From: Jaminaea rosea
Lineage: Eukaryota > Basidiomycota > Exobasidiomycetes > Microstromatales
DNA length: 64,000 nt
NCBI RefSeq assembly: GCF_003144245.1
Contig: NW_020289986.1
Span: 372,001-436,000, forward strand
Direction: 5' to 3'
The notes under the pieces are model-generated. The model was not told the DNA's origin. It did not search any database and worked only from the letters and a program-made list of their open reading frames with translations. The translations under genes and the position numbers were made by a program. Of the stretch, positions 1 to 12,615 are shown piece after piece. Positions within the stretch are counted from its first letter, which is position 1. Every line of letters starts with the position of its first letter.

Positions 1-1758
1 AGGGCACGAATGCGGACGAGGGTGTGGGCGTCTAGCGCGGAGTTATTGACGCGAGACAAGGCGATGGAGGACAGCGCGCCTAGCTTGAGTGCCTCGCTGA
101 GGATCTCAAGGGAGTAGACATCGTTGAAGAGCTGGCCATTCTTGCGGCCTTCCTTCTCGATGAAGCGCTGCACATCGTGGTAGGCGCGGCTGGCTAGGTG
201 GAGCGAGGCTGCCACACCTTGGGTGTTGCCCGTTAGGCTGACCCCGTCAGATCCAAAGGCAGCAGACTTATTGCCGCCAACAAGGGAGGAGAGGAAGCCA
301 CTGCCATTACCGTTCGCAGAGCCGTTGGCGGCGGCGAGTGAGGCTTTGTCGGTGCTGTCAAGGGTGACAGCATGGCGATACAGCTTCTGCCAGGCGCGCT
401 GCGTGGGCAATTGGCTCGTTGTGCCTGGGCTGACATTGTCGACAGCGGCATCGATGGTGTCGATGTGAGGAGGAGCAGGCTGCTGCGGCTGGTCGCCATT
501 CTGTGCTGTGCCATTCTGTTGAGGCTGCAGATTGGCATCGAGATCTTCAGGGGCGCGAGCATGGCTTGCCAGAGTCTGCGAGAGGACCGAGCCCAAGATC
601 TCGAGAGCGCTGCAGAGCACAAAGTGACCCGAGAGAGGTCGGCCAAGGCGCTTATAGTGGGAGAGGAGGGCGTAGCGGTAGTCGAATGATTCGTCGCCCA
701 TGACGTCCTGTCCTTGTGTGTAGGTGAAGCCGCCATTGAGCACTTCGTCAACGATATCATCGCCTTCGTCTCCCGAGAAAAATGTCTCGGTACTACCGTG
801 CGATCGACCATCGTCCTCATCGTCCTCTTCCTCATCACGACGTCGAATAGTTGCCTCTTTAGGCTTGCGACGGGTAGCGCGAGTGCCCTGAGCGAGAGCG
901 GCCTGCTGCTCAGGCAGGACGAGGAGGACGTGGTTGAGACGCTGTACCGTCTGCGAGGTACCCGTAACCGGAGTGAGGGCGGTGACCAGGCGGGCGAACT
1001 CGGGAAGGGTCCACTTGAAAGTCGTCGAGGAAAGAGCTCGATAAAGACCGTGCAGCATGGGGACGAGGCGAGTGACGACGATGTGAGCATCACCGGAGGA
1101 GGCACCGAGACCGGCTGAGAGGCTGCGACAAGGAACGAGCGGTCAGCATGCTAAAGCTGCTCCCTACGGGTCGAGATAGCGTGGCACTCACTTTTCTGCC
1201 AGCACAACAATGGCATCAAAGCACTTTGCTCTATGCTGCGGCGCATTACCCGCCGTCTTGAGCAGCGACTCGACGAGTGCACCGGCAAGGCGGTCAGCCA
1301 AAGGCCACTCGTTGGCGAGTCCAACCAGCGCTTCGACGTCCGTCGCAGTCAAGCTCTTGGTGGCATTGATCACATCGTTGAGCACTGGTATGAGGTGCTC
1401 CTGGTCATTGACGCGACCACGCTCCGTCACTGGGTTGACGGCAGAGGAGATGGACGAAAGGAAGCGCGACAGGCTGATGAGGGAGTGAGCCGCGTTGATC
1501 GAGAGGTAGTGGCCTGATCCTCCAGTGAGCTTGCTAGCTTTGGAGGAAGATGCGGAGGCTGAGGAGGTGAGGGCAGAGAGGTGTTCAGGCTTGACGTGGT
1601 CGACGTCATTGGCTAGGATGCTATCCGCTAAGTTGGAGGCAAGTCCGTCGAGGATCAGCTGATGGGTGGGCAAGTCGAGGCTGCGGGCAGGGAATGCCAA
1701 AATTTCAGTCAGTTGGCACGTTCACCATCGTCGCTACTCTACCTGCTCACCTGTCCAT
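1..1758 (-). CDS. N-terminal part of a large protein, possibly phosphatidylinositol 4-kinase STT4 (partial)
   Basis: Partial gene running off the left edge. Three exons: 1751-1758 (ATGGACAG, then GTGAGC), 1192-1680, and 1122 to the edge. All junctions keep phase and the N-terminus reads MDSLDLPTHQLILDG. The last exon stays open to base 1. The visible 540 or so residues look like an alpha-helical scaffold with an Asp/Glu-rich insert and a Gln/Asn-rich linker. Segments such as LHGLYRALSSTTFKWTLPEF, KRLGRPLSGHFVLCSALEI and VYSLEILSEALKLGALSSIA resemble my memory of the N-terminal region of fungal STT4, which makes PI4P at the plasma membrane. The kinase domain lies outside the window, so this is a tentative family call and no symbol is given. 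The 8-nt first coding exon is notable. Confidence 0.5.
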
Positions 1759-2497
1759 CCTGCTTGCTTGTTATGGGCGCAGATGGTGATGAGGATAGTC
1801 AAGGAGCAAGAGGAAGGGTAAGCAGCCAGAGTGTGGGGAAGCCAACGCAGCGCATACAGTGAGCACGAGGGACGGCGGCTCAACTGCTGCTCCACTCCCT
1901 CTGCTCGTCTCTCTCCAGTCGATCCAACTCCGCCCCTCTTCGCGATCGACGCTCGCCTCCGCTTCCTCCAGCCGACAGTCGTGCGCGTGAGACACGAACG
2001 ACCCCGTTCACTCATCACGATCCCCACACACGCTCGACTACGACATCGTCGACGGCCAAGTTGAGAGCTACTACGGTTACGCGCAAACTGTGATTGAATA
2101 GCAGCAGCTAGGGTAAAAGAGCTCGTCATCAGAACAAGACAGAGAACGAAACGGTAAAGATGGCCAACTTGCGAAAAGGGCGACCAGAGAAAGAGCAGGA
2201 AAAGAATGTAAAGAAAGGAAAGTGCTGATGAAAAGAAAGTCGGTAACGACTGTGTAAAGAGTGTGGTGCGGGCGTAGTAGGGTGAGGGTGCGTTCTGAGG
2301 GATAAGGCTATGTGCGTGGGAGGAGGGCGAAAGTGCCATCGCGAGGGTGAAGGGCCAGAAGGGGGGTGGGGGGGGAAAGAGACACGCCATCAGGGCGGCA
2401 AGGCTGAACAGCCTGCGCAGGCGGTAGATCCACCCGAGTATAGAGTCCGAGAAGTCGTCAGGTCCGTACTGAGTTGCCGTGAGATCCGAAAGCACGC
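1759..2497. other. Intergenic region, 5' of the STT4-like gene and 3' of the SH3 membrane protein gene
   Basis: No convincing gene. The open frame on the minus strand here (about 1734-2495) has a hydrophobic, low-complexity translation with no family resemblance. The stretch just upstream of the minus-strand start at 1758 carries a short TGCTTGCTTG run (about 1761-1770), also seen near other starts in the window. It presumably holds the promoter and 5' UTR of the left gene and the 3' UTR of the right one. Confidence 0.5.
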
Positions 2498-4364
2498 TCA
2501 GCGACTGGCTGCATCGCTTGTAAAGCCATGTTCGTCTGCTGTCACGGCTCCACCCACGCTACTCGTCATCCCGCCTTCTGCTCCGCTCGTCATCCCTCCG
2601 GCCTCATCATCCGTAGTACCTGAGCCGGTACCCGTGCCTGTTGAGTCGCCCATTCTCATATGCGCGGGCAACTCTCCCTTGCTAGACTGACAGCACACGA
2701 GCGGCGCTGCTCCTTCCTTGCCACCGTGACCATTGTCGCGGCGAAGGAGACACCATCCGTCATCGTATATCCTGACGACGTGCAGCTCCTCGCGCGTCTC
2801 TGGTGTGAGGTCCAGCTCGTCTGACAAGCCAGCAGAGTAAGGATAGATGGCAACGACTGTGTCTCCCGGTGTGATCTCCTGGCCGGTGTACTGGCAGCGC
2901 ACGGAGGGGACTGTTGTGCCTCTGCCATCCGTGCCGGTCGTGGCCGTGGAGAGCGGACGGGAGTTGGCTGAGCCGTCGTTGTGAGAACCACGGTTGCCCG
3001 CAGCAGCTGCCGCACCACCGGCGAGCGCGCCTCCTGCCAAGCCTGCTCCCGCGCCCATGCCCATGTTCATGTGGGATTTCTCGTTGCTCATGCTAGGGTT
3101 GCGGTTCGTGTCCTCGGACAGGTTGTAGGCCTTCTCTCTCGGGCTGGTAGTGGCAGCTGAGGCGGCACCGCCGAGCATGCCCTGACGATCAGATTGCGCC
3201 TCGGTCTCGTGCTGACGCTTTCTACGACCACCGCAGCAACAGAGGAAGAGGAGCCAGGCGAGAAGAGCGCCGATGAGGAGAGCGCCCAGGATGCAGCCGA
3301 CGATGATGCCTGCAAGCTGCCCGCCGCTCAGCCTGTGCCCGTTGCCGCCGTTTGAGTTGGCGCTTGACGAGGATGCATCGCCAGTCTGTTGTGCAAAGCC
3401 GGGTCCGATGCTAGTCGTGGGGCGGACGAGGGCTGCTGCAGGGTAGCCCATTGCAGCACATCCTGAGAGGTCCGTCTTTTGATCGTAGCAGCACGTTGGC
3501 AGCGACCCGCTGCCGGCACTGCAGTACGAGCAGAGCTGGTCATTTGCTCCTGACCCCCACCCGCAGTTGGGCTCGTTCGAGATACCCTCCACGCACGTTG
3601 CATTGTTCGTAGAGTACATGGCCGTCCAGCTCGTGCAGCCGTCATGGTCGTTTCGGAGCGTCGTGTTGCGGAGATCAACGAGGGATGCCGGCCTTAGACG
3701 ACTTGTGGGTGTGCAGTAGCTGGCGTTGCTGACGAAGGCGACCTCGGAGTTTGCGTATTCGGTGCAGGTATTTTGGCAAACAAGAGGGGTGGAAGCGTTG
3801 GGGGAATTGGGCTGGGTGCAGCCAGCATTGTAGCTGTACGAGGTGAACTGGCCGCAGAGGACCGTCTGCGCCCACTGCAAGGTGGCGTTGAGCGATCCAG
3901 TCTCGTTACATTGCAGGCCCGTGTGCAGCTTCGTCTGACGGAATTGTTGCTGTCAAGGAGCGAGGAGAGAAAGCGTGTGTGAGCGGTGTGGCCCCTGACG
4001 AATACGGGCCGCTGCCTCAACACTCACGTAGTCTGTGAAGTAGCGTCGGAACAGTCGGTCGAATGATGCGACATCGCTGACGTCACTGAAGAAGGAGTAG
4101 GCTGGTGCGAGGGCCGAAGGGCTGATAGCTGCGAGCGAGCGAGGAATGGGGAGGGAGGCAGGTAGGTGGTGAGTACAGGTTTTCTTAGGTGTATGCGGAG
4201 TGAGGTGCGCGATGATGCTCACTGCTATTAACAAATGAAGGGCACATTGTGGAGCCCGTCAGAGGCAGACATGACGCATTGTCTGCTTGCGCCTCGGCGA
4301 CGTTTGTCCATGATGACGCGACGAGGATGGCGGCCAGGGACACAAGTGACCTGAGGGAAAGCAT
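2498..4364 (-). CDS. Single-pass membrane protein with Cys-rich ectodomain and cytoplasmic SH3 domain
   Basis: Three exons (4223-4364, 4028-4128, 2498-3949) encode about 564 residues. The ATG at 4364 opens a signal peptide (MLSLRSLVSLAAILVASSW...). It is followed by an ectodomain with some 15 cysteines and several N-x-S/T sites (about residues 25-270), a Ser/Gly/Asn-rich stalk, one strong transmembrane helix (about 293-320, GIIVGCILGALLIGALLAWL) and a juxtamembrane CCC plus a basic cluster. The cytoplasmic part has Gly/Ala repeats and then an SH3 domain (about 449-509; VVAIYPYSAGLSDELDL and IYDDGWCLL are the ALYDY-like and DDGW elements). The tail is Ser/Thr/Gly-rich. This architecture suggests a surface sensor or cell-wall-linked receptor recruiting proline-rich partners. 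It is not SHO1, which has four membrane spans. The exact function is unknown. Confidence 0.85.
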
Positions 4365-5107
4365 CGTGGATCCGCGCACTAGGTGGATGGATGCACGCAG
4401 CTAGAGGGGCGGATATGGTCAAAGGCGCCTGACGACCTAGTGACGTGATATGTGCGTGCAGATGGTGGCGTGAAGATGGGCCAAAGGAGAGGATGAAGAG
4501 GGAGGCGCGACGGTGTGGTGTGCAAGAACGACGAGCGCAGGTCTAGAGTGGGGCTTGCAGAAGCCCGTTAAGACGGGGACGCGGCGGAAGGAGGAGGGAG
4601 AAGCGGCCTGCCTGTCTGCGTGGTAGGGGGAGCGTCTGCCGTAGCAACGAGTGCTGGCGTTGTTGGTAGTGGAGTGGCGGCTGTGACGGTGATATTAGAG
4701 AAGAGGAGGCAGTTTCGAGGATGAGATGGCGATGCGATCGATGTCAGTCAGACAGAGACATTGACCCGCCCGCGCCCGCGCCTACTCTGCTCTAGCCTGG
4801 CCCACGACACGCACACACACGCACAAGGGGCAAAGGCGACGACGGCGGCGGCGGCGGCTGACGGCTCGAATAGGCGGGCGGCGAGGCGAGCGAGAGGGGC
4901 AACAGTAAGGAGGCGGGAGGCGAGCAGAAGCGCAGAAGCAGTCGGGCGGGCGCCGAGGGGGCGGCACACCAGGCACTGGGCCACAGGGAAATTTTAAATT
5001 GCCGCCCGACCTGCCCGCTCGATTCGACACAACTCTGAGCCAGAACGGTGAACGAACGAATGAACTTCCCTCGTCGGCAGGCAGGTGCAACTACGCCTTG
5101 GCCAAAC

Positions 5108-5140
5108 AACCAGCCAGCCAGCCGGCCAGCCAGCCACTTG
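5108..5140. repeat. (CCAG)n tetranucleotide tract
   Basis: Imperfect tandem CCAG/CCGG units in the upstream region of the SH3 membrane protein gene. No coding context. Confidence 0.7.
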
Positions 5141-5429
5141 GCTCGCGAGGAGCTCGTTGACGTCGATTCGATTCACAACCTGCTCGCCTAGTGAAGCCAG
5201 AGCCTTTCTTCCCCTCGACGATGGCATGGCGTCCCGTCTCACGCCCACTCACGCTCGTCGTCGTCACGGTCTGCGCTGTGCTCGGTCCTCTCATAGCCGG
5301 AAGACCTCTTACGCTCGCGCCCTTTGTCCTCCTCCTCGCGGAATGAATGAAACCGTACCGATCAACGAGCGATGACGGGTCCTGATGAGCCCTTGACCTC
5401 GCCCATTGGCCCACTGCTCGCCCCGCCTT

Positions 5430-5449
5430 GACTGACTGATTGACTGACA
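5430..5449. repeat. (TGAC)n tetranucleotide tract
   Basis: Short run of TGAC units with one TGAT variant, in the same intergenic region. Confidence 0.65.
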
Positions 5450-6457
5450 TGTCCCTACCCAAGCTCGTGGTATCATCTCCTCGTTCGATCAAGCGCACCA
5501 CACTAATTTGCTTCTATGCCCGCCCTAGCGTACCGTAACGCGTTGCTACTGCGTCCACTTGCGTTGCTTTTACGTGCGGTAGACTCTTGCCTGACCACGC
5601 CTGTTGCACCGTCTCTTGCGCTTCTTCTTGCACCAGGTGCCAAAACGTGTGGCGCGCCCTGAGGATGTGAGACTCCAAACAAATCGATCTCAGAGGCACG
5701 CACGCACACTCGGCGCGCGCGGGTGGGGTGGGCGAGGGGGAGCGGCCGACAGTGGCTACGCGCTAGTCTGGCGCGTCGTCGTGGATACCGTCCAATGGTG
5801 TGTGCTCGTCACTGACGGAAAGGATCCTGAAGAAGGCGGTGAGCTTCGGTTGGCTACACATCGAGCACAACACGCTAGACTGAACGTCCATTAAGGGCAG
5901 GTCAATGTCATTCGCGTCGCGTCGTCGTCGTGTCATCGCACTTAAGCTTAAGCTTCCTGTCGACAGCCAACCCCTGATACCTTCGAGCTTAATGGATCCA
6001 CTCATGGCCGGGCAACTAGCCTGTGCCGTCATTCCTGGACACACGACCGAGAGCAAGCGAGCGAACGAGCAGATGAATGGAGCGGGAAAAGATCCTTGGC
6101 ATTTCAGCGTCGTCGGAACGATAGAGAGGAGAGAAGAGACAGGCGTGAGAGGCCAAGACGTTGAGAGAGAGCGTCTGACTACGGGGTAGTCGGGGTGGTC
6201 AAGGGCTGTGTATAGGGCGTTGATCGGGCGGGAACAAGACGTTGGGAAAGGATGAACAAAGAAGAAGAGTAGCTAGGATGCAAAGGAGCGACGACGTGCG
6301 TGGCTGTGAGAGGTAGTGTCCCGAGAGAGAGAAAGGAGTCGGATTCGTGTCGTGGTGATGCTCGCCTGCTCCGTGGAGAACTGACGAGCCGTGGTGGTAA
6401 TGGTGATGTCGAGTCATTGTCCTGTGTCGCTGTTCGGGTATTCATCGCACGCTCCGC

Positions 6458-9400
6458 TCAACGGTTGAAAGGATTCGTCGATTGGCCGTGGTTGCCACCT
6501 CCCTCTGTACTCCTAGAGAAGCGCGTCGGCTGATCATTCGTGCTCATCCTCCTCGCTCCGCCGCGCTGAACCACCCTGGGCGCAATGCCTGCCGGCCCAT
6601 CGTCCACAAGTGAGAAGCCGCGCGAAGGAGCATTCTCTCTCGGTCGTGGCGAAGAGCCCGCAATGGACTGCGGGAGGGTCGGAGCCTGCGTCGAGGTAGG
6701 CGAAGCAAAGTCGTCGGGCTCGGCGCTGAGATGAGCTGCGAACTCTGCTGAGGTGTAGCCAGGACGAGAAGACGAGGAGCTGCTGCTTTGACCCATGGCG
6801 GCATTGAGGCGCTCAGGGTCAGGAGAGGACATGGCTGACTGGCTGTGCATCATCATGGGCTGCTTCTCGTCGTCTGCGCCTGCTGACGGGAAGGGGTCGT
6901 AGCTGCTGCCGCGAACGCCACCTCCGCCACTCGGGCTGACGTCGCGAGGCCTGGGCACGGTGATGGAGCCAGGAGCATGAGGACCGCCGACTGCCTTGGC
7001 TGCTGCAGGATCACCGAGTGGGGCAGGGAGCGAGAGCAAGGGTACGGCATCGATACGAGCGCGAGCACCGCCCACGCTTGTGCCTCGTCCATGGCCGCTC
7101 TCCGACTCCATGTGCGAGCCCAACGAGCTGAGCAGACGGTCCTGCGCTTGAGCGGATGACGGTACTTCGCTGTGTCCGCCGACAGAGCTAGAGACGGTGC
7201 TGTAGCGCGTCGAGCCAGCGCGGTCCGGCGAGCCAATCTGAACAATGTCGTACGTCGAGTCGCGCGAGTGAATTCCAGAAGCCAGGCGGCGCTCCCTCTC
7301 GTACTCGATCCAACGCTTCATGACGATGTTGGAAGGATCGAACTTGCCCTCGGCGTCACCGTGTCCGCCCTTGGTCTCGCCCTGCACTACACGCGTAGCG
7401 CCCCAGGAGAAGTCGTCCATGTGCCAGAAGGCGTACGAAGGGAAGACGAAGTTCCAGATGGGCAGCGAGATGAGGTAGATGAGCATCCATCCCACATATG
7501 CAATCTTGCGCGTGGTGACAACGATGAGAAGACCGGGGAGACCGAGGATGACGGCGAGCAGGATAAGCGGGATGGCTTGAATCTCCTTGCCGTTGCCGGC
7601 GTCAATAATGGCCGAGACGACGACGTAGAGGGTAAAAGCAATAGCGGCGGGCAGGACGAGAGTACCGGCGAGCTCCATGAAGACGACGAAGCGCATCGAG
7701 AAGCAGAATGTACCGCAGAGGTCGTTGACCATCACAAGCTCGGCCAGGTTGTGCACCGTAGAGTTGATCCAGCGACGACGTTGCGAGAGCAAGATGCGGA
7801 AGGTGTCCGGCACGATGGTCTTGCAGACTGCCTGAGGTACGAACATCATCTTGCGCTTGGGGAAAGTCTTGAGCATGAGCGTCGTGAGGAATCGGTCTTC
7901 ACCGAGAAGGAGCAGGTTCTTCTTGTGCAGCGTGTCGACGACGTTCTCCGAGTAGTGCTCGACAATGTCCGGATTGGCGAGGATGGGGACCCAATACCCT
8001 GCTGCTCCCTTGGGCGACTTGATACGATAAGCCGAGAAGCATCCTGGCAAACAAGTGACACCGCCGAAGCAAGCCTCGAATGCCTTCGTCTGGTGGTGAG
8101 AAATGTAGTACTCGAAGACCTGGATCATCGTGACCCACGTCTCACGCTTGTTGGCGATCTTGGTCTCTCCGCACAATCCCATGATCTCAGGGTCCTCGAC
8201 CATGCAGGCGACCATGCGAGTGAGTGAATCAGGGAAGACCTTGGTGTCGGCATCGACCATGAGAACGATCTCGTAATGGTCAGGCGAGACGCCCGTTACC
8301 CTCCACAGGCAGTTGAAGAATTCGTACTCAAAGGACGTCATCCTCTCGTCGAACATAACCTTCTGGAGGAACGCCATGAGGAGGACCTGGGAGTCACGCT
8401 TTCCTCGATTGCCAGGCTTGGCAGAGTCAGCCTCCATGGGCGTGCCGCACTTGGCAACGAGAACCATGGGCACGCGCTGCTGCTTGGATCGCTCCACGGT
8501 CTCGTCGTCGTACTCGTAGAATCCAGCATAGACCTTGGCCATGTTGTGGCGCTTGTAGCCGTCTGCGATGGCGACGTACGAGTTGCCTTCGACCTCCTCG
8601 GGCGGAACGATGAAGTCCTTCATCATGCTCAAGCAAATGTCTGGAGTGCTGATGTCGGAGCCAGCGCCCTTGACGATACCGTCAGCAATGACGAGGATGA
8701 CCTTGTGCGAGTTTGGATAGTCAGTGGTAGCCAGCGAGTCAAGCGTGGTGCGCAGACCCTCGAAGGACTCGGAGTAGGCTGTGACGAGGCAGATCGAGTG
8801 GGCGAGCGGGAAGTGGAAAGGCTGCCAGTTGGACGGAGGCTGAGGCACAACGTGATCCAGTGGCCAAGGGCAAGCACCCATCGCGCCGATCATAGGGTCA
8901 CTGAAGGAGCTGCGTCGCGAGCCGTTGCCCCACGCAGACATTGGCGCGCTGCGGTCGCCATTGTTGGTGTTGACGAGAGAGGCAGATGAGCGAGCACCAG
9001 GCAGCAAAGGAGATCCAGGCGGCGAGCCACCGAGAGGCGACGCGACGCCCAGAGTCTTGCGCTGATTGGGCGATCGCACACCACTCTTCTCAGACATGGC
9101 CGTGCGAGCGGTGATCTTGCCATTGGGCCCAAGCGGGTTGGCTACGGAGAAGCGCGACGTTGTAGGCAAGAAGGACTTGTGCTTGCGAGCGTTGGGTCGG
9201 TAAGAGGCCGGCGCAGGACGGTAGATGTTGTCCGACCAGGCCTCGATCTCAGCCTGACGCTTCTTCCTCTGATCCCTCGTCTCGTTCCCATAGTTGCCGA
9301 TGCGCCACGAGAGGAACCACCCGAAGACTACGGCCATGATAAACTTGATGCCGACGACGCCGAGAATGAAGACGAGGGCCACGTAGAGCTCGACCTTGGA

Positions 9401-11304
9401 GGCAACGCAGCCAATCGAGTCCGAATCGATGAAGCCGACGCGAGCGATGCGCTCGAGGCAGTCGAAAGTTCGGTCTTGCTTGGAGCGGATGACAGAGGCG
9501 GTAACGTCGCGTCCAGCAAAGCGTTCGTTGCGGGTCTTGAGCGTATTGAAGAGATCGGGCACGGTGATGTTGGTGTAAAGCTGGTTGAGACGGCCCAAGT
9601 CAATAACGGCTCCCTTCCACACGAGAAGATTCGCCGTCGGGTCCTCGACTTGCGACCAATTATAATAGACGGGGCCTTGCAGAATTGCCCTGTTCGCGGG
9701 CACGTTCGTCTGGTTCGCCAGCATTCTCTCCGCGACACCGTCGGCGTGGCACATGGTCGAATTGGTGTAGCGGGCCTGCCCATTCTGAGTCACGAGGCGA
9801 CAAGGATAGAACTGCGTCGCGTCGGTGCCGTCGCGGTTCAGGACGAGGCCAGCACACTCTCCACCGCCTCGCTGCATGATCATCGAGCCATCGAGCTTGC
9901 CGGAAGAGTAAGGCTCCGAATAGACGGGGTTAGTATGATTCATGGGGCCGTTAGCCTGGAAGGGAGGGACCTGAGGATGGTAGAAGCGATTGAAGTCGAA
10001 GTCATAGCCGTGGAAGACCATTGAGCCGACGTCAATTTCGCCAGCATGGTAACGGGTCGCCTTGGTGTCGCACACCGCCTGTGTAAAGCCGAAGGTGATG
10101 AAACCGACGGCAGCCATGCAAGTGAGGACGATGGAAAGGAGACCAATCTTCTCTCGCCAAGCTCGCTGCTGCTCTGGCGTCTTGATGCCGAAGATGCCCA
10201 GGCAAGGGCCGGGGCAGCAGATGGTAAGGGCGTAGCAGTAGATCATCCAAGGACCAACGGGACCAGGAGCAATGGAAGACTGCTTCTTAGGCTTGTCGCC
10301 AAGGTCTTGAGGGATTTCCTTGCGAGCCTGCGACTTCTGCGACTTGGATCTCTTGAGCGAGACTCCGCGCTTGAGGAAATTGATGCCCGTCTCGACCTGG
10401 TCCTCCTCTCGGCCCAAGATGGACTTGCCTCGACGAAGAGGTGGTGCCCTTCCGAGACCACCGGGAGGCATGTTGGGTGCTCCTGGACCTCCTGGGCCTC
10501 CTTGTCCACCCATCCCATTCGGCGGCATCGAGCCGTGCTGCATCATGCCGAGACCGCTCACACCGCCTCCAGGGCCTTGAAGGTGGCCCATCCCGTGGCC
10601 AGGGAGAGCAGCTCCATGCTGCGGCATGTGACCCGTTGACGAGGGCATGAAGCCAATGTGGTGAGCTGGTCGACCTGAGCCATCGACCGCATCGAGCTGC
10701 GCGGCGTGGTTGCGATAGTACCCTGCAAGGTGAGGCGGGTATGCAGGTCAGTTACTGCACACAAGTGGGGCCGACGTGTGACTCAGTCAATATACTCACA
10801 TTGCCTGTGGTTGGGGTCCATGCGCTCTCGGTCAGGACGAACGAGCGACTTCTTTCTCTTGAAGTCCGAGTTCGAGAAGCCACCGCCACCGGCCTCTGGG
10901 TCTCTGCTGTTGCCTCGGTTGAGCTCAGGGAGATCTGATGTACTGGCGGAAGCATTGGCGCCGTTGCCAAACAGGTCCTTCTTGACCGAGTCCCTCGACG
11001 TTGTAGCTCGGTGAGTCTGCGGGCGCTGTGGCGGCACCTGAAACGAGACGCCACCAGCTCGAGCGCCGGAGGACGAAGTCTGCGGTGGTGGTCCCTGCTG
11101 GGCATACTGATTGAAGCTGCCTCCCTGCAGATCATTGTATCGAGGTGGGCCACCACGCTGCTGCTGCTGCTGGTGCTGCTGCTGGGGATGAGAAGAGGAT
11201 GATGAAGCAGAGGAGTGCTGGTTCGGAGGTGATTGCCGTTGCTGACTCGACTGCGGGCGATATTGCTCGCTCGAGTCGTACGGACCCTGTTCAAAGGGGT
11301 TCAT
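6458..11304 (-). CDS. Class IV chitin synthase (CHS3 type)
   Basis: Two exons (10800-11304, 6458-10722) encode about 1,589 residues. The enzyme polymerises UDP-GlcNAc into cell-wall chitin at the plasma membrane. The first about 190 residues are disordered and Gln/Pro/Gly-rich with a polyglutamine run. Two transmembrane helices follow (near GPWMIYCYALTICCPGPC and GLLSIVLTCMAAVGF), then an extracytoplasmic domain, a third helix (near VELYVALVFILGVVG) and the GT2 domain. Catalytic landmarks are VDADT (about residue 989), GEDRF (about 1109) and QRRRW (about 1147). Further membrane helices come next, then FWHMDDFSWGATR. This topology and the last motif mark class IV (yeast Chs3) enzymes. A disordered tail of roughly 250 residues ends the protein and is a likely site for phosphoregulation. 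It is longer than yeast Chs3 (about 1,165), mainly at both ends. The start is a clear ATG followed by NPFEQGPYD. Confidence 0.95.
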
Positions 11305-12520
11305 GGCGACGGGGCGAGGATAGGTGATGGGTTGTTGTCGCTATCTCTCAGACTCGCTGCATTCGTTGAACGAAAGGCGATCGATGAAAGAGAGGACGGT
11401 GAAGGGAGAGTGGTGGTGTCGTTGATTGACCGTCGTATCAATTGTACTGCAGTGGTGGTAAAGAAGACGAGGTCGGTGTCAGCTGCATGAAAAGGGGTCA
11501 GAGGTATCGAGCAAAGCGTTGGTGATGGTCATGAAAAGGGAAGACGAGATTGGTCGCGGGACCAGCGCTTGTCTCTGCCTGTCGCAGCACTACCAAGAGC
11601 AACGGCGGCGGGGCCACAACCCTTGTTTGCCTTCACTCAGGGCTGTCGGCGTCGCCCTCAGCAGAGCCATTTGCGACGGACGACCTGGACCCGCCCCCTC
11701 ATCTCATCAAGATCCGACAGCACCGACGTGCTACGGCGGAGGTAACGCCGCGACCGCGCTTCATCGCGATTTGATTCAGGGCGACCGGCCAGATCGACCG
11801 ACCGTCTGTCCGTCCGTCACTCCTCTCGTAGCCAAGCACCATGCACATCATAACATGCGCGCTGCTCCCGTGTACGCACCTGCTGCTGATCTAGCCCGGT
11901 TGGCACCGAAGGAGGAGGGTCCGAGGTGTAGACTCTAGGTAGACCGCAGAGAGAAAGAGAGTGAGGAGTGAAGGTGGTGAAACCTCTCAAACCACTCGAG
12001 GCTCGGCGGCAACAAACAAGGAAGGAGGGAGGAGGAGGAAGAGAGGGGAGCGCCACCCGACGTTGATCGACGTTTGTAAGGGAGGCGACAGCCTTGTAGG
12101 AAAAAGAAGGAGAGTAAGAGGGGGCAGGAGCAAGCCAAAGTCGTCTCGCTGTGAACACGGAGAAAAGGAACGAGGTCGACAAGGGCGTCGCTGTGGTGGT
12201 GATGGTAGTAATGGCAGCCAGGTAGTGAGAGGTAGTCGCCGGGCCGTTCGTGTCTGTCTCGTCTCTGTCTCTGCTTGCTGATCGAGGACGACTCGTCCTC
12301 CCTCTCTCTGCCCTCCCTCTTGGAGCTGCAGCTCGTCGTTTGTCGTTGGGCGACGCCCCTGAGCTGCCGGGCGGCCGGCCGCGACGCACAAACGCAGACG
12401 CCGAGCAGCGAGCGACGACACGCCACGAACATCGCCGCGCGATGGGAAGACGAGCCAAACGAGGAAGTGGCACTGCATCACTCTCTCATCAGCTTGGTCT
12501 GTTTGGCTCACGACGGGAGC

Positions 12521-12549
12521 TCACCTCACCTCACCTCACCTCACCTCAC
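12521..12549. repeat. (TCACC)n pentanucleotide tandem repeat
   Basis: Nearly six perfect TCACC units in the divergent promoter region between the chitin synthase and MBL-fold genes. Confidence 0.85.
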
Positions 12550-12615
12550 AATAGCCGTCGTCGACGCGGGCTGCTCTTTCTCATCACGAAGGGCGGGGCG
12601 CCACGATCACAGACA

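Larger units (their letters stand above)
4365..6457. other. 2.1 kb intergenic region upstream of the SH3 membrane protein gene
   Basis: I find no supported gene. The stretch holds simple-sequence tracts: a CA/CG-rich run near 4808-4826, a (GGC)n run near 4841-4860, an AT-rich patch (AAATTTTAAATT, about 4989-5000) standing out from the GC-rich surroundings, a (CCAG)n run near 5108-5140 and a (TGAC)n run near 5430-5449. The minus-strand promoter of the SH3 gene and the 3' UTR of the chitin synthase gene must lie here. Confidence 0.5.

Noticed and set aside
233-1105. 290-codon minus-strand frame near the left edge
   Set aside because: A different minus-strand frame of the same region joins in phase to the upstream exon and gives sensible helical protein. 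This one is Ser/Arg-rich and off-frame.
1734-2495. 253-codon hydrophobic minus-strand frame
   Set aside because: It overlaps the start of the left gene, uses no convincing start and has low-complexity Leu/Ser/Phe composition. Probably UTR and promoter sequence.
7172-10024. Plus-strand open frames of 237-351 codons opposite the chitin synthase
   Set aside because: Same antisense effect over a codon-biased gene. No motifs or splice context.
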